The notes: generated by a model not told the origin, from the sequence alone. 57,613 bases of DNA from Glycomyces paridis (GCF_004912155.1 NZ_STGX01000002.1:391060-448672); one strand, 5' to 3'; shown: positions 25,256 through 36,770, counted from the first letter of the stretch. Numbers and translations: made by a program.

Positions 25256-25681
25256 CTACTCACCTGCCCCTTCACGAGAGACGATGCGGCACTTCATCGG
25301 GAGCTTGTGGATCGCCCGCTGGAGCGCCTCGTGGGCGATCTCCTCGGTCGGGTACGACAGCTCGAACATGACGCGGCCGGGCTTGACGTTGGCGACCCAG
25401 AACTCGGGCGAACCCTTACCGGAACCCTGACGGGTCTCGGCGGGCTTCTTCGTGATCGCACGGTCCGGGAAGATCGTGATCCAGACCTTGCCGCCACGCT
25501 TGATGTGGCGGGTCATGGCGATACGAGCGGACTCGATCTGCCGGTTGGTCACGTAGCTGTGCTCCAGCGCCTGGATGCCGTACTCGCCGAAGGAGACCTT
25601 CGTGCCGCGAGTGGCCTTGCCCTTGCGCTTCGGAGCGTGAGGCTTCCGGTAACCGCGCGGCGGTTTCCGTGGCATGAGCAT
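25256..25681 (-). CDS. rplP: 50S ribosomal protein L16
   Basis: 141 aa. The start [20 protein letters not shown] matches the family, so the first ATG is preferred over the one two codons in. [20 protein letters not shown] is the conserved centre, near the A-site tRNA. Confidence 0.96.
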   Translation of the reverse strand: MLMPRKPPRGYRKPHAPKRKGKATRGTKVSFGEYGIQALEHSYVTNRQIESARIAMTRHIKRGGKVWITIFPDRAITKKPAETRQGSGKGSPEFWVANVKPGRVMFELSYPTEEIAHEALQRAIHKLPMKCRIVSREGAGE

Positions 25682-25686
25682 GTCGC

Positions 25687-26493
25687 TTAGCCCTCCTGCT
25701 TCTCAGTCTCAGCGGGCGCCGCAACAGCGGCTTCGGCAGGCTGAGCAGCGGGACGGCCGCCGCGGCCGCGTCCACCGCGGGCCGCACCGGCACCGCCGCG
25801 GCCGCCACGGCCACCGCGGTCGCCGCCGGCGTCACGACGACGCTGCACCTGCTCGGCCTGCTCCTTGAGCGTGGCCTCGCCCTTGTAGATCCACACCTTC
25901 ACGCCGATGCGGCCGAAGGTGGTGGCGGCCTCGAACAGGCCGTAGTCGATGTTCGCGCGGAGCGTGTGCAGCGGGACCTGGCCCTCGCGGTACTGCTCCG
26001 AACGGCTCATCTCCGCGCCGCCGAGGCGGCCCGAGCACTGCACCTTGATGCCCTTCACGGTCGGGTTGCGCATGGCCGACTGGATGGCCTTGCGCATCGC
26101 GCGACGGAAGTTGACACGGCTGGACAGCTGCTCGGCGACGCCCTGGGCGACGAGCTGCGCATCGATGTCGGGGTTCTTGACCTCGATGATGTTCAGCTGG
26201 ACCTGCTTGCCGGTCAGCTTCTCCAGGTTGCCGCGCAGACGATCGGCCTCGGCGCCCTTGCGGCCGATGACGATGCCCGGACGGGCGGTGTGGATGTCGA
26301 CGCGGACCCGCTCGCGGGTGCGCTCGATCTCGACCTTGCTGATGCCGGCGCGCTCAAGGCCCTTGGTCATGAGCTGGCGGATCTTGACGTCCTCGCCGAT
26401 GTACTCGGCGTACTCCTTGTCGGCGTACCAACGCGAGGTCCAGTCGGCGCTGATGCCGAGGCGGTACCCGTGCGGGTGGATTTTCTGACCCAT
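25687..26493 (-). CDS. rpsC: 30S ribosomal protein S3 with Gly/Arg-rich tail
   Basis: 268 aa. KH domain ([20 protein letters not shown]) and S3 C-terminal domain, then a low-complexity tail (about 212-268) rich in RGG repeats and ending in Ala/Glu. S3 forms the mRNA entry helicase surface with S4 and S5. S5 in this genome has a matching Gly/Arg-rich extension. One-base overlap with rplV. Confidence 0.97.
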   Translation of the reverse strand: MGQKIHPHGYRLGISADWTSRWYADKEYAEYIGEDVKIRQLMTKGLERAGISKVEIERTRERVRVDIHTARPGIVIGRKGAEADRLRGNLEKLTGKQVQLNIIEVKNPDIDAQLVAQGVAEQLSSRVNFRRAMRKAIQSAMRNPTVKGIKVQCSGRLGGAEMSRSEQYREGQVPLHTLRANIDYGLFEAATTFGRIGVKVWIYKGEATLKEQAEQVQRRRDAGGDRGGRGGRGGAGAARGGRGRGGRPAAQPAEAAVAAPAETEKQEG

Positions 26494-26957
26494 TAGGCGG
26501 TCTCCTCCTTCTCAGCGTTCTCGTTGGACTTCGCGTCGGCCTCGACCGGCTTCGGGGCCGCCTTGGGGCGGCGCACCGACGGGGCGGACGACTGCTTCGC
26601 CTGGACCGACTCGACCACCACGGTGATGTGGCTGGTGCGCTTGTTGATCCGGTAGGCGCGGCCGTGGGCGCGCGGGCGGTACCTGCGCATCGTCGGGCCC
26701 TCGTCGACCTTGATCTCGGACACCAGAAGCGATTCCGGGTCCAGACCGAGGTTGTTCTCGGCGTTCGCCTGAGCCGACGCGATGACCTTGTAGACGATCT
26801 CGGCCGCGCTGTAGGGCGCGAACTCGAGGGTCGTCAGGGCCTCGTCCACGGGCAGACCACGCACGAGGTCGACGACGCGGCGCGCCTTGCGAGGTGCTAC
26901 GCGGACGTACCGCGCCACCGCGCGCGCCTTCGGAGCCTCCTGCTCCACTGTTGCCAT
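26493..26957 (-). CDS. rplV: 50S ribosomal protein L22
   Basis: 154 aa. The long tunnel-lining beta-hairpin is intact ([20 protein letters not shown], then [11 protein letters not shown]). The C-terminal tail is longer than in E. coli and Lys/Glu-rich. No macrolide-resistance indel is apparent. Confidence 0.96.
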   Translation of the reverse strand: MATVEQEAPKARAVARYVRVAPRKARRVVDLVRGLPVDEALTTLEFAPYSAAEIVYKVIASAQANAENNLGLDPESLLVSEIKVDEGPTMRRYRPRAHGRAYRINKRTSHITVVVESVQAKQSSAPSVRRPKAAPKPVEADAKSNENAEKEETA

Positions 26958-26993
26958 CGTTCTAATCCTTCGTTCGTTCTCAAAGCCCGTGGC

Positions 26994-27275
26994 CTAGCGG
27001 CGACGGCTCTTGCGGTCGTCCTTGTCGTGCCCGCGGAAGGTGCGGGTCGGGGCGAACTCGCCGAGCTTGTGCCCGACCATGTTCTCCGTGACGTAGACAG
27101 GGACGTGCTTGCGGCCGTCGTGGACCCCGAAGGTCAGCCCGATGAAGTCGGGCGTGATCGTGGAGCGACGCGACCACGTCTTGATGACGTTCTTGCTCTT
27201 GGTCTCGAGCGCCGCGTCCACCTTCTTCTGGAGGTGGTCGTCGACGAACGGGCCCTTCTTGAGACTGCGGCTCAT
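26994..27275 (-). CDS. rpsS: 30S ribosomal protein S19
   Basis: 93 aa, standard. [20 protein letters not shown] and [20 protein letters not shown] are diagnostic. It precedes rplV by 36 nt. Confidence 0.97.
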   Translation of the reverse strand: MSRSLKKGPFVDDHLQKKVDAALETKSKNVIKTWSRRSTITPDFIGLTFGVHDGRKHVPVYVTENMVGHKLGEFAPTRTFRGHDKDDRKSRRR

Positions 27276-27278
27276 GGG

Positions 27279-28121
27279 TTACTTCCCCCGCTTCCGGCTG
27301 GCGTTGCGACGACGGACGATGAGCCGGTCGTTCGGGTGGTTCTTCTTCCGGGTGCGACCCTCGGGCTTGCCCTGCGGGTTCACCGGGTGACGACCACCGG
27401 ACGTGCGGCCCTCGCCACCACCGTGTGGGTGGTCGACCGGGTTCATGACGACACCGCGGACGGTCGGGCGCCAGCCCTTCCAGCGCATGCGGCCGGCCTT
27501 GCCCCAGTTGATGTTGCCCTGCTCGGCGTTGCCGACCTCGCCGATGGAGGCGCGGCAGTTGACCAGGACCAGCCGGATCTCGCCGGAGGGCATGCGCAGG
27601 TGCGCGTACTTGCCTTCACGGGCGAGCAGCTGGATCGAGGCGCCCGCGGAGCGGCCCAGAGCGGCGCCGCCGCCGGGCTTGAGCTCCACCGCGTGGACCG
27701 TCGTACCGACCGGGATGTGACGCAGCTCCAGCGAGTTGCCGGGCTTGATGTCGGCCTCCGGGCCGTTCTCGATCAGGTCACCCTGCTTGATCCCCTTGGG
27801 GGCCAGGATGTACCGCTTCTCGCCGTCCGCGTAGTGCAGGAGCGCGATGTTCGCGGTGCGGTTCGGGTCGTACTCGATGTGCGCGACCTTCGCCGGCACG
27901 CCGTCCTTGTCGTGGCGACGGAAGTCGATCACGCGGTAACGGCGCTTGTGGCCGCCGCCGCGGTGACGGGTCGAGATCTTGCCGGAGTTGTTGCGGCCGC
28001 CGGTCTTGGTCAGCGGGCGAACCAGCGACTTCTCCGGGGTCGAACGGGTGATCTCGGCGAAGTCGGAGACGCTGGAGCCGCGACGGCCGGGCGTCGTCGG
28101 CTTGTACTTGCGAATAGCCAT
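27279..28121 (-). CDS. rplB: 50S ribosomal protein L2
   Basis: 280 aa. The peptidyl-transferase-proximal loop with the critical His is intact ([16 protein letters not shown]). The gap of 3 nt to rpsS indicates tight coupling. Confidence 0.97.
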   Translation of the reverse strand: MAIRKYKPTTPGRRGSSVSDFAEITRSTPEKSLVRPLTKTGGRNNSGKISTRHRGGGHKRRYRVIDFRRHDKDGVPAKVAHIEYDPNRTANIALLHYADGEKRYILAPKGIKQGDLIENGPEADIKPGNSLELRHIPVGTTVHAVELKPGGGAALGRSAGASIQLLAREGKYAHLRMPSGEIRLVLVNCRASIGEVGNAEQGNINWGKAGRMRWKGWRPTVRGVVMNPVDHPHGGGEGRTSGGRHPVNPQGKPEGRTRKKNHPNDRLIVRRRNASRKRGK

Positions 28122-28144
28122 ATCGGTTAACTCTCCCTGCGTCC

Positions 28145-28459
28145 CTAAGAGATCTGTCCGCCGAAGATCTCACCGAGACGACCGGGGTCGCCCTCGACGG
28201 TGACGATCGCGTGCTTGACGCTCTTACGCTGGCCCCAACCGGTGCGGGTGCGCTTGCGCTTGCCCGAGCGGTTCAGGGTGTTGACGCTCTTGACGTCCAC
28301 GTTGAAGATCTGCTTGACGGCGATCTTGATGTGGCTCTTGTTGGCGCGCGGGTCGACCTCGAAGGTGTACTTGCCCTCACCGAGGAGGGTGTAGGTCTTC
28401 TCCGAGATGACCGGCTTGATGATGATGTCGCGCGGGTCGGCGACGGTCACTTCGCTCAC
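28145..28459 (-). CDS. rplW: 50S ribosomal protein L23
   Basis: 104 aa from GTG 28459; GTGA overlaps the rplD stop. [20 protein letters not shown] is the family start. Trigger-factor docking protein at the tunnel exit. Confidence 0.96.
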   Translation of the reverse strand: MSEVTVADPRDIIIKPVISEKTYTLLGEGKYTFEVDPRANKSHIKIAVKQIFNVDVKSVNTLNRSGKRKRTRTGWGQRKSVKHAIVTVEGDPGRLGEIFGGQIS

Positions 28460-29106
28460 GCCGCGACCTCCTGCTCAGTCCGGTCAGCGATGAACGCCTC
28501 GATGGCGGCCTCGCTGAACACGATGTCCTCGTTGTTGAGCACGTCGTAGGTGTTCACCTGGCCCCAGTCGAGGAGGTGGACCTCGGGCAGGTTCCGCAGG
28601 CTCAGGGCCGCGGTCTGCTCGTCGCGCGTGAGGACCACCAGGACCTTGGAGGACTCGGTGATCGCGGCCAGGGCGGCCTGCGCGGTCTTCAGCTTGGGCG
28701 CGTCGCCCTCGATGAAGGCGTCGATGACGTGCACGTTCTCGCCGCGCACCCGGTCGGTGAGGGCACCCGCGAGAGCGGCGGCCTTCATCTTCTTGGGCGT
28801 GCGCTCGGCGAACGACCGCGGCTTGGGGCCGTGGACGACGCCGCCGCCGGCGAACTGCGGGGCGCGGATCGAACCCTGGCGGGCGCGGCCGGTGCCCTTC
28901 TGCCGGTACGGCTTCTTGCCACCGCCGCGGACTTCGCCGCGGGTCTTGGTGTTGGCCGAGCCCGAGCGGGCGGCGGCCAGCTGCGCCGTGACGACCTGGT
29001 GCATGAGCGGGATGTTCGGCTCGACGTCGAAGATCGACGCGGGGAGCGCGATGGTCTTGCCCGTGGCCTCGCCGGAGGCGTTCTTGACGTTGATTTCAAG
29101 GCTCAT
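28456..29106 (-). CDS. rplD: 50S ribosomal protein L4
   Basis: 216 aa from ATG 29106; the frame is open further upstream within rplC but without L4 similarity. The tunnel loop [20 protein letters not shown] is intact, so no macrolide-type change is seen. In E. coli L4 represses its own operon through the S10 leader; this operon also has a long leader. Confidence 0.96.
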   Translation of the reverse strand: MSLEINVKNASGEATGKTIALPASIFDVEPNIPLMHQVVTAQLAAARSGSANTKTRGEVRGGGKKPYRQKGTGRARQGSIRAPQFAGGGVVHGPKPRSFAERTPKKMKAAALAGALTDRVRGENVHVIDAFIEGDAPKLKTAQAALAAITESSKVLVVLTRDEQTAALSLRNLPEVHLLDWGQVNTYDVLNNEDIVFSEAAIEAFIADRTEQEVAA

Positions 29107-29108
29107 GA

Positions 29109-29756
29109 TTAAGCCACCTGCTTCACTGCCGTGCGGACGAGCACCAGGCCGTTCTTCGGACCCGGGACGGCGCCCACGATGAGCAGCAGACCGCGCTCGG
29201 CGTCGACCGCCTGGATGCGCAGGTTCTGCGTGGTGTGACGGGCGTGGCCCATACGGCCGGCCATGCGCATGCCCTTGAACACGCGGCCCGGCGTGGCGCA
29301 GCCGCCGATGGAGCCGGGGGCGCGGTGGACCTTGTGCGCGCCGTGGCTGGCGGGGAGACCGCCGAAGCCGTGGCGCTTCATGACGCCGGCGAAGCCCTTG
29401 CCCTTGGTGGTGCCGGTGACGTCCACGATCTGGCCGGTCTCGAAGATCGTCGCTTCGACGGTCTGGCCGAGGTCGTAGTCGGCGGCGTCCGAGGTGCGCA
29501 GTTCGACGAGGTGGCGACGCGGAGCGACGCCGGCCTTCTCGAAGTGGCCCTGGAGCGGCTTGGTGACGTTCTTGAGTTTGATGTCGCCGAAGCCCAGCTG
29601 GACGGCCGCGTAGCCGTCGACGTCGGGCTTGCGAACCTGAGTGACCACGTTCGGGCCGGCCTGCACCACAGTGACGGGAACGGCGCGGCCGTTCTCGTCC
29701 CAAACCTGGGTCATGCCGAGCTTGGTGCCCAGGATTCCCTTGATCTGCCTGTCCAT
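29109..29756 (-). CDS. rplC: 50S ribosomal protein L3
   Basis: 215 aa. The start [20 protein letters not shown] is chosen by homology over an upstream extension. The central loop ([20 protein letters not shown]) reaches the peptidyl-transferase centre and looks ordinary. Confidence 0.97.
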   Translation of the reverse strand: MDRQIKGILGTKLGMTQVWDENGRAVPVTVVQAGPNVVTQVRKPDVDGYAAVQLGFGDIKLKNVTKPLQGHFEKAGVAPRRHLVELRTSDAADYDLGQTVEATIFETGQIVDVTGTTKGKGFAGVMKRHGFGGLPASHGAHKVHRAPGSIGGCATPGRVFKGMRMAGRMGHARHTTQNLRIQAVDAERGLLLIVGAVPGPKNGLVLVRTAVKQVA

Positions 29757-29763
29757 TGGTCCC

Positions 29764-30072
29764 CTACAGCTTGATCTCGATGTCGACACCGGCCGGGAGG
29801 TCAAGGCGCATCAACGAGTCGACCGTCTTCGGGGTCGGGTCGAGGATGTCGATGAGGCGCTTGTGCGTGCGCATCTCGAAGTGCTCGCGCGAGTCCTTGT
29901 ACTTGTGCGGCGACCGGATCACGCAGAAGCGATTGATCTCGGTCGGCAGCGGCACCGGCCCGGAGATGGCAGCACCGGTACGGGTGACCGTCTCCACGAT
30001 CTTGCGGGCCGAGGAGTCCACGACCTCGTGGTCGTAGGCTTTCAGCCTGATGCGGATCTTCTGTCCCGCCAT
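29764..30072 (-). CDS. rpsJ: 30S ribosomal protein S10
   Basis: 102 aa, [20 protein letters not shown]. First gene of the S10 operon; also NusE in antitermination complexes. The GTG-open upstream extension to 30114 is not homologous. A leader of about 235 nt precedes it. Confidence 0.97.
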   Translation of the reverse strand: MAGQKIRIRLKAYDHEVVDSSARKIVETVTRTGAAISGPVPLPTEINRFCVIRSPHKYKDSREHFEMRTHKRLIDILDPTPKTVDSLMRLDLPAGVDIEIKL

Positions 30073-30302
30073 GATTCCTAACCTAACGTAAATTGGCTGT
30101 TCAGACCGCTCCACGCGGTCGGGCGTGTCGCGAGTGCGAGACTGGCCGGGGCACAGCTGTGCCCTCTGCTGATCTCTTGAGCTCGCCCGCCTGCCCGTCG
30201 TGAACGGTCCCTCTCAGCGCAGTCAAGTGCCTACTGGGGCCCGCGGGCCGGGCGTGAGCACCGGCGCGGATGCAGTGCACGGCACTGCTCGCGTCGGAGC
30301 GT
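30073..30302 (-). promoter_or_regulatory. S10 operon leader with two perfect palindromes
   Basis: The inferred 5' leader holds GGGCACAGCTGTGCCC (30149-30164) and GGCCCGCGGGCC (30238-30249), each perfectly self-complementary, so hairpins form. An L4-type autoregulatory site is possible but not recognisable by sequence. No gene is seen. Confidence 0.45.
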
Positions 30303-30345
30303 ACGCAACCTGAATATTATGCCCGGTCCCCCGTAGCGCCAGCAA
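30303..30345 (-). promoter_or_regulatory. rpsJ: Promoter of the S10-spc operon
   Basis: On the minus strand TTGCTG (30340-30345), 18 nt, CATAAT (30316-30321), 7 nt, then TTGCGT (30303-30308). The core closely resembles the rpsE promoter at 8304-8322. Confidence 0.7.
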
Positions 30346-30456
30346 GCTGGGGTCGGGGAACAGTGGGACAGGTTACGCGTGTACGGCTGCCCTCGCGCCT
30401 CCGCCGCCCGCGGGCGGCGATCGCCGGTCACCGGGTGACAGGCGTGGGGCGCAAGT

Positions 30457-30492
30457 GCACCGGGGCGGCCCACGAATGGGCCGCCCCGGTGC
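30457..30492 (-). terminator. Terminator after tuf
   Basis: A perfect 15-bp stem (GCACCGGGGCGGCCC and its complement) around ACGAAT, 7 nt past the tuf stop. It ends the str transcript before the S10 promoter. Confidence 0.85.
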
Positions 30493-30498
30493 GCGGTC

Positions 30499-31692
<1,194 letters not shown>

Positions 31693-31819
31693 TTCGTCCT
31701 CCTGTGGACTGGTTAAATCTGGTTTGACTTATCTGACCTATTGCGTCGCTTCGGTGCAGCAGCGCCTTGCAGGCAACAGGTGGTGGCGGGGGGCGCCCAG
31801 GCTTGGACGCCCGAACCGC

Positions 31820-33925
31820 CTACTCGCCTGTCGCCTTGGCGATGATTTCCTTGGCGACGTTCGCCGGGACTTCGGCGTAGGTGTCGAACTGCATCGAGTA
31901 GTTCGCACGCCCGGCAGTCTTGGACCGGAGGTCGCCGACGTAGCCGAACATCTCCGACAGCGGCACGACGGCCTTGACGGTGCGGTCGTTGCCCCGCTCG
32001 CCCATCTCCTGGACCATGCCGCGACGGGAGTTGATGTCGCCGATGACGTCGCCCATGTTGTCCTCGGGGCAGATGACCTCGACGGACATCATGGGTTCGA
32101 GGATCACCGGACGAGCCCGCTTCGCGGCCTCCTTCAGCGCCATGCGGCCCGCGATCTTGAAGGCCATCTCCGAGGAGTCGACCTCGTGGTACTGACCGTC
32201 GATGAGCTCCATCTTGACGCCCACCAGCGGGAAGCCCGCCAGGACGCCGTCGGGCATCGCGGACTCCGCGCCGGCCTTGACCGACGGGATGTACTCGCGC
32301 GGGATGCGGCCGCCGGTGATCTTGTCGTCGAAGGCGAAGACCTGGTCCTCGTTCGACTTCATCTCCAGCGGTTCGAGGTTGACGAGCACGCGCGCGAACT
32401 GACCGGAACCGCCGGTCTGCTTCTTGTGCAGGTACTCGACCTTCTCGACCCGCTGCGTGATCGTCTCGCGGTAGGCCACCTGCGGCTTGCCGATGTTGGC
32501 CTCGACGTTGAACTCCCGCTTCATGCGGTCGACCAGGATGTCGAGGTGCAGCTCGCCCATGCCGGAGATGATCGTCTGGCCGGAGTCCTCGTCGGTCTTG
32601 ACCCGGAAGGTCGGGTCCTCCTCCGCGAGGCGCTGGATGGCGGTCGCCAGCTTGTCCTGGTCGGCCTTCGACTTCGGCTCGATGGCCACGTCGATGACCG
32701 GCTCGGGGAAGATCATCGATTCGAGGATGACCTGCTGGTTCGAGTCGCTCAGCGTGTCACCGGTGGTGGTGGCCTTGAGGCCCTGCACCGCGATGATGTC
32801 GCCGGCCTGCGCCTCGCCGCGCTCCTCGCGCTTGTTGGCGTGCATCTGGTAGATCTTGCCGACGCGCTCCTTGCGGCCCTTGGTCGAGTTGATGACCTGG
32901 GTGCCGGTGGTGACCGTGCCCGAGTAGATCCGGACGTAGGTCAGGCGGCCGAGGTGCTTGTCGGTCTGGATCTTGAAGGCCAGACCGGCGAAGGGCTCCT
33001 CGACGTCCGCGTGACGCTCGGCGGGGGTCTCGTTGTCGGTGAGGGTCCCCTGGATCGCCGGGATGTCGAGCGGGCTCGGCAGGTAGTCCACGACCGCGTC
33101 GAGCAGGGGCTGGACGCCCTTGTTCTTGAACGCGGTGCCGCAGAGCACCGGGTTGATCTCGTTGGCGATGGTCGCCTTGCGGATCGCGGCCTTGACGTCG
33201 GCCACCGAGAGGTCCTCGCCCTCGAGGAAGCGCTCGGCGAACTCGTCGTCGACGTCGGAGAGGGTCTCCATGAGCTTCTCGCGGTACTCGGCGGCCTGGT
33301 CGGCCAGTTCCGCGGGGATCTCCTCGACCGTGTACTCCTCGCCGAGGCCGGTCTCGCCGCGCCACACCTTGGCGTGCATCTCGACCAGGTCGACGACGCC
33401 GATGAAGTCGGCCTCGTTCCCGATCGGGAGCTGGATCACCGCGGTGTTGGAGTTGAGGCGGTCCTGCATCATCTCGACGCAGCGGAAGAAGTTCGCGCCG
33501 GTGCGGTCGAGCTTGTTGACGAAGCACATGCGCGGGACGCTGTACTTGTTCGCCTGACGCCAGACGTTCTCGGTCTGCGGCTCCACGCCGGCCACGCCGT
33601 CGTAGACGGCGATCGCGGAGTCGAGCACGCGCAGCGAACGCTCCACCTCGACGGTGAAGTCGACGTGGCCGGGCGTGTCGATGATCTGGATGGTGTTGTC
33701 GCCCCAGGTGCACTTGGTGGCGGCGGAGGTGATGGTGATACCCCGCTCCTGCTCCTGCTCCATCCAGTCCATCGTGGCGGCGCCGTCGTGGACCTCACCG
33801 ATCTTGTGCGACACGCCCGTGTAGTACAGGATGCGCTCGGTGGTGGTGGTCTTACCGGCGTCGATGTGGGCCATGATGCCGATGTTCCGGAGCTTGGCGA
33901 GCTCCGCGTTGGCCTTGTTAGCCAC
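31820..33925 (-). CDS. fusA: Translation elongation factor EF-G
   Basis: 701 aa translocase GTPase. P-loop [13 protein letters not shown] (about 18-30), [16 protein letters not shown] and the domain IV tip near [17 protein letters not shown] start with AAGGAG 5 nt upstream, 15 nt after rpsG. Confidence 0.97.
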   Translation of the reverse strand: MANKANAELAKLRNIGIMAHIDAGKTTTTERILYYTGVSHKIGEVHDGAATMDWMEQEQERGITITSAATKCTWGDNTIQIIDTPGHVDFTVEVERSLRVLDSAIAVYDGVAGVEPQTENVWRQANKYSVPRMCFVNKLDRTGANFFRCVEMMQDRLNSNTAVIQLPIGNEADFIGVVDLVEMHAKVWRGETGLGEEYTVEEIPAELADQAAEYREKLMETLSDVDDEFAERFLEGEDLSVADVKAAIRKATIANEINPVLCGTAFKNKGVQPLLDAVVDYLPSPLDIPAIQGTLTDNETPAERHADVEEPFAGLAFKIQTDKHLGRLTYVRIYSGTVTTGTQVINSTKGRKERVGKIYQMHANKREERGEAQAGDIIAVQGLKATTTGDTLSDSNQQVILESMIFPEPVIDVAIEPKSKADQDKLATAIQRLAEEDPTFRVKTDEDSGQTIISGMGELHLDILVDRMKREFNVEANIGKPQVAYRETITQRVEKVEYLHKKQTGGSGQFARVLVNLEPLEMKSNEDQVFAFDDKITGGRIPREYIPSVKAGAESAMPDGVLAGFPLVGVKMELIDGQYHEVDSSEMAFKIAGRMALKEAAKRARPVILEPMMSVEVICPEDNMGDVIGDINSRRGMVQEMGERGNDRTVKAVVPLSEMFGYVGDLRSKTAGRANYSMQFDTYAEVPANVAKEIIAKATGE

Positions 33926-33940
33926 GATGTCTCCTTCTCA

Positions 33941-34411
33941 CTACCAGCGGTAGTGCGCGAACGCCTTGTTGGAATCGGCCATCTTGTGCGTGTCCTCGCG
34001 CTTCTTGACCGCGGCGCCGAGACCGTTCGAGGCGTCGAGGATCTCGTTCGTGAGGCGCTCGACCATGCTCTTCTCGCGGCGGTCGCGGGAGTACCCGACG
34101 AGCCAGCGGAGGCCGAGGGTGGTGGCGCGCTGCGGGCGCACGTCGACCGGGACCTGGTAGGTCGCGCCGCCGACGCGGCGGGAGCGGACCTCGAGGGTCG
34201 GCTTGACGTTGTCGAGCGCGCGCTTGAGGATCACCACGGGGTCCGAGTCGGCCTTCTTGCGGCAGTTCTCGAGGGCTTCGTAGACGATGCGCTCGGCGAG
34301 GCGGCGCTTGCCGTCCTTGAGGACCTTGTTGATCAGCTGGGTCACGAGGACCGAGTTGTAGACCGGGTCGGCGGTAAGCGGCCGGCGCGGTGCGGGACCT
34401 TTACGCGGCAT
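33941..34411 (-). CDS. rpsG: 30S ribosomal protein S7
   Basis: 156 aa, standard length. [20 protein letters not shown] start and C-terminal [14 protein letters not shown]. It nucleates assembly of the 30S head. Two nt separate it from rpsL. Confidence 0.97.
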   Translation of the reverse strand: MPRKGPAPRRPLTADPVYNSVLVTQLINKVLKDGKRRLAERIVYEALENCRKKADSDPVVILKRALDNVKPTLEVRSRRVGGATYQVPVDVRPQRATTLGLRWLVGYSRDRREKSMVERLTNEILDASNGLGAAVKKREDTHKMADSNKAFAHYRW

Positions 34412-34413
34412 GC

Positions 34414-34785
34414 CTACTTCTCCTTCTTCGCGCCGTAGCGGCTACGGGCCTGCTTGCGGTCGCGGACACCCTGGGTGTCGAGCGCGCCGCGGATGATCTT
34501 GTAGCGGACACCGGGCAGGTCGCGGACACGACCGCCGCGCACGAGCACGATGGAGTGCTCCTGCAGGTTGTGGCCCACACCGGGGATGTAGGCGGTGACC
34601 TCGGTGCCGTTCATGAGGCGCACGCGGGCGACCTTGCGCATGGCCGAGTTCGGCTTCTTGGGCGTGGTGGTGTACACGCGCGTGCACACGCCGCGCGCCT
34701 GCGGGCTGCCCTTCAGCGCGGGCGTCTTGGTTTTGCTGGTCTTGACCTTGCGGCCGTTCCGGACCAGCTGCTGGATGGTTGGCAC
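34414..34785 (-). CDS. rpsL: 30S ribosomal protein S12 with natural Arg88
   Basis: 123 aa decoding-centre protein from a GTG start. [19 protein letters not shown] keeps Lys43, the main streptomycin-resistance site, in wild-type form. The second loop reads [14 protein letters not shown], so residue 88 is Arg (codon CGC), where E. coli and mycobacteria have Lys. K88R is a well-known streptomycin-resistance substitution. First gene of the str operon, with a long leader. Confidence 0.96.
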   Translation of the reverse strand: MPTIQQLVRNGRKVKTSKTKTPALKGSPQARGVCTRVYTTTPKKPNSAMRKVARVRLMNGTEVTAYIPGVGHNLQEHSIVLVRGGRVRDLPGVRYKIIRGALDTQGVRDRKQARSRYGAKKEK

Positions 34786-35193
34786 TGAGGCGAACCCCTC
34801 TCAACATCTCGACGGTTGCGTATTCCTGACTCGACGGCGTCACCTGTTCCCCCACGCTCGTCCGCCAGGCCTGTGAAGGCCCGGCTCAGCAGCCTGGGAT
34901 CCCGTCCCCCGCGTTCGGGCGTGTCGCGTCTCTCCGGACCCATACCGGCCGCACCGGCAGACCGAGGTCCGCCGTTCAGGCTGGTTCAGACGCGTTCGTG
35001 TTGCGATCCCCTGTGCAGGAACCCCGGCCAACGAGCCGGTCCACGAAGCCCCCAGTGCGAGGGATGCGTGCCGGTGACGCCAGTCGGCGGAACGGATTCC
35101 GCCACCTTGCAGGCACGCAACCTGGCCTGGCTCTCACGGGGACCGAGCTGCCGGAGTTGACAGGGCCACCATGCCGCTCAAAGCGGTGTCCAG
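34786..35193 (-). promoter_or_regulatory. Long leader of the str operon
   Basis: From the inferred start near 35200 to the rpsL GTG lie about 410 nt without a supported gene. The stretch contains CAGGTTGCGT (minus strand, about 35114-35123), a 10-nt match to the S10 start region but without a -10 before it. I see no clear terminator. Confidence 0.4.
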
Positions 35194-35234
35194 GCGCAAG
35201 GGAGAAGCCTACCTAGCCTAACGAACGAGGTCAA
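35194..35234 (-). promoter_or_regulatory. rpsL: Promoter of the str operon
   Basis: On the minus strand TTGACC (35229-35234), 17 nt, TAGGCT (35206-35211), 6 nt, TTGCGC (35194-35199). Same arrangement as the rpoB promoter. Confidence 0.65.
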
Positions 35235-35406
35235 AGCCGATTTCGCCCCGCACGGCATCCGTGTTGAGGGTCACCGATGGCGGGATGATCCGGTCACCGC
35301 TCGCGGGCGACGCCCGAGAACGCGCTGACCTGTTCGTTCGGTGCGGTAGACACACCGTGGACTATGTTAGCTCGCGGGACGCGGCCCTCCGGAGGGGGAT
35401 GCCCCG

Positions 35407-35805
35407 TCAGAGGCCCTGTTCACCGAGGGTTCCCCGCACCGTCACCGCCGGCCCCGCCACGTCGCCCTCGTACGCCGGCCGCCCCGCCTCCCGGGCGAGG
35501 TCGAGCACCCACACCAGCAGCGCCGCCAGGACCACCCCGGTCGCGACCAGCAGCGCCGCCCGCGCCAGCCGCCGCACCACAGGCAACTGCGAGGCGCCCA
35601 GCAGGAACCCCTCGGAATCGCGGATGTCGGCCTCGGCCTGCCGCGCGAGCATCAGCGCGATCAGCGCCGGAATCGCACCGCCCACGAACGGCGACAACGC
35701 GACCGCGACCCCCGCCAGCAGCTTCGCCGCCACCAGCTTCGTCGACTCCACCGGCTCCGGATCATCCGGATGCCGAACCCCGCCCGACCGCTGCGCCTCA
35801 ATCAC
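35407..35805 (-). CDS. Small hypothetical membrane protein
   Basis: 132 aa, not recognised. GTG start. Two hydrophobic stretches (about 25-52, AAKLLAGVAVALSPFVGGAI; and about 80-104, AALLVATGVVLAALLVWVLD) flank a charged loop with RQAEADIRDSEG. The last 25 residues are extracytoplasmic or cytosolic with no motif. It lies between the str promoter and the toxin-antitoxin pair. No function is proposed. Confidence 0.65.
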   Translation of the reverse strand: MIEAQRSGGVRHPDDPEPVESTKLVAAKLLAGVAVALSPFVGGAIPALIALMLARQAEADIRDSEGFLLGASQLPVVRRLARAALLVATGVVLAALLVWVLDLAREAGRPAYEGDVAGPAVTVRGTLGEQGL

Positions 35806-35858
35806 CCGCCCATCCTATTGGGGTTGACCCGCCTCTCCGAGCCGGGGAACATCGCCGC

Positions 35859-36059
35859 ATGACGAACGCACCGAGCCACGAATCGCTCAAAGAGCAGTAC
35901 GAACTGAGCTGCGCCGAGTGGCGCGACTCCGAGGATGCCGAGCTCTGGGATTCGACCGTCGGGGACGGCCTCGAAGACGAACCCGAACGGTTGTATCGGG
36001 TGTACGCGAAGAACGACGGCGGCGGCGCTTCGCGCCGCCGCCGAATCATGGGTTCTTGA
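35859..36059 (+). CDS. Small acidic ORF, doubtful
   Basis: 66 aa, very acidic and Trp-containing (ELSCAEWRDSEDAELWDS), ending in a basic stretch encoded by a hairpin (GASRRRRIMGS). TTGACC at 35823-35828 and ATG 31 nt downstream could be a leaderless promoter arrangement. The 3' end overlaps the convergent toxin gene by 14 nt. Codon positions look coding in the first 50 residues only. Confidence 0.4.
   Translation: MTNAPSHESLKEQYELSCAEWRDSEDAELWDSTVGDGLEDEPERLYRVYAKNDGGGASRRRRIMGS
36021..36045. terminator. GC hairpin between the small ORF and the toxin gene
   Basis: GGCGGCG and CGCCGCC arms around GCGCTTCGCG, with further pairing inside. It abuts the toxin stop codon at 36046, so it probably ends the toxin-antitoxin transcript. 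Confidence 0.55.
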
Positions 36060-36342
36060 GGATGTCGTGAGTACCGATCCGGCGCCAGACGATATGGGGT
36101 TCGCCTGGCACCTTCTCGCCCCCGTAGTTCCACGTCGCCCGTCCGTCTGGAGCCCAAGTGAGTTCGAATACGCCCGGCGCGGATTTGACCCCCTTGACTC
36201 GCAGGCCGGGCCGCGGACGCATGCCCGCCGCCAAGTCCTCCTTGAACTCCCTCACGGCCTTCATGAACCGTTCACGCTGTTCGTCACTGAGCCGGTCCCA
36301 GTCTTCATCGAATCTGGGAAGCGGCTCGTAGGTCGGGACCAC
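36046..36342 (-). CDS. RelE/ParE-superfamily toxin, probable
   Basis: 98 aa. Fold cues: N-terminal helices with RFDEDWDRLSDEQRERFMKA, then strands GLRVKGVKSAPGVFELTWAP and a late RIGTHDIL, the layout of RelE/HigB-type ribosome-dependent RNases. GTG start, 5 nt after the antitoxin. Catalytic residues cannot be assigned with certainty. Confidence 0.75.
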   Translation of the reverse strand: MVPTYEPLPRFDEDWDRLSDEQRERFMKAVREFKEDLAAGMRPRPGLRVKGVKSAPGVFELTWAPDGRATWNYGGEKVPGEPHIVWRRIGTHDILKNP

Positions 36343-36347
36343 TGACG

Positions 36348-36668
36348 CTATCGCTCCCGGTTCAGGTAATCGAACATGTCGTCTAGGTCGTGGAAGACCT
36401 TGCCGCCGCCAGCCGCGATCTGCTCCTCGGCCTCACGCTCGCCCGCCTGCCATTCGGGCGTCCAGAACCAGCGCTGATCGGCGGGAATCTCCGCCAGCCC
36501 TTCCATCGTCACCACGCCGTCGGCGTGGATGTTGAACCTGATCGTGTCGCCTTCTTTGACGTGCAATGCCTTCTGTACCTCCTTCGGGAGCGTGACCTGT
36601 CCCTTCTGGCGAAGTCGAGCGGTATAGGTCGTGTTCGTTTCCGGTTCCACGCCGTTCTCCTCAGCCAC
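36348..36668 (-). CDS. AbrB/SpoVT-type antitoxin
   Basis: 106 aa from GTG 36668 with GGAGGA upstream. AbrB fold at about 15-60 (TARLRQKGQVTLPKEVQKAL, then GDTIRFNIHADGVVTMEGL). The Glu-rich C-terminal half would neutralise the toxin. This is the second AbrB-type toxin-antitoxin pair in the window, with a RelE-like rather than PIN toxin. It lies between the rpoC terminator and the str promoter. Confidence 0.8.
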   Translation of the reverse strand: MAEENGVEPETNTTYTARLRQKGQVTLPKEVQKALHVKEGDTIRFNIHADGVVTMEGLAEIPADQRWFWTPEWQAGEREAEEQIAAGGGKVFHDLDDMFDYLNRER

Positions 36669-36730
36669 GAGACATCCTCCCCAGGATTTTCCTACTTTCT
36701 CACAATATCACGTTCTCAAAGGATGAAACG

Positions 36731-36770
36731 CCGGTGGGCCGGCGGCGCTTTCGCGCCGCCGGCCCACCGG
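36731..36770 (-). terminator. Terminator after rpoC
   Basis: A perfect 17-bp stem (CCGGTGGGCCGGCGGCG and its complement) with CTTTCG loop, 38 nt past the rpoC stop. Confidence 0.85.

Noticed and set aside
35114..35123. Second str promoter at the CAGGTTGCGT match
   Set aside because: The TTGCG box is present but no -10 or -35 precedes it at the right distance.
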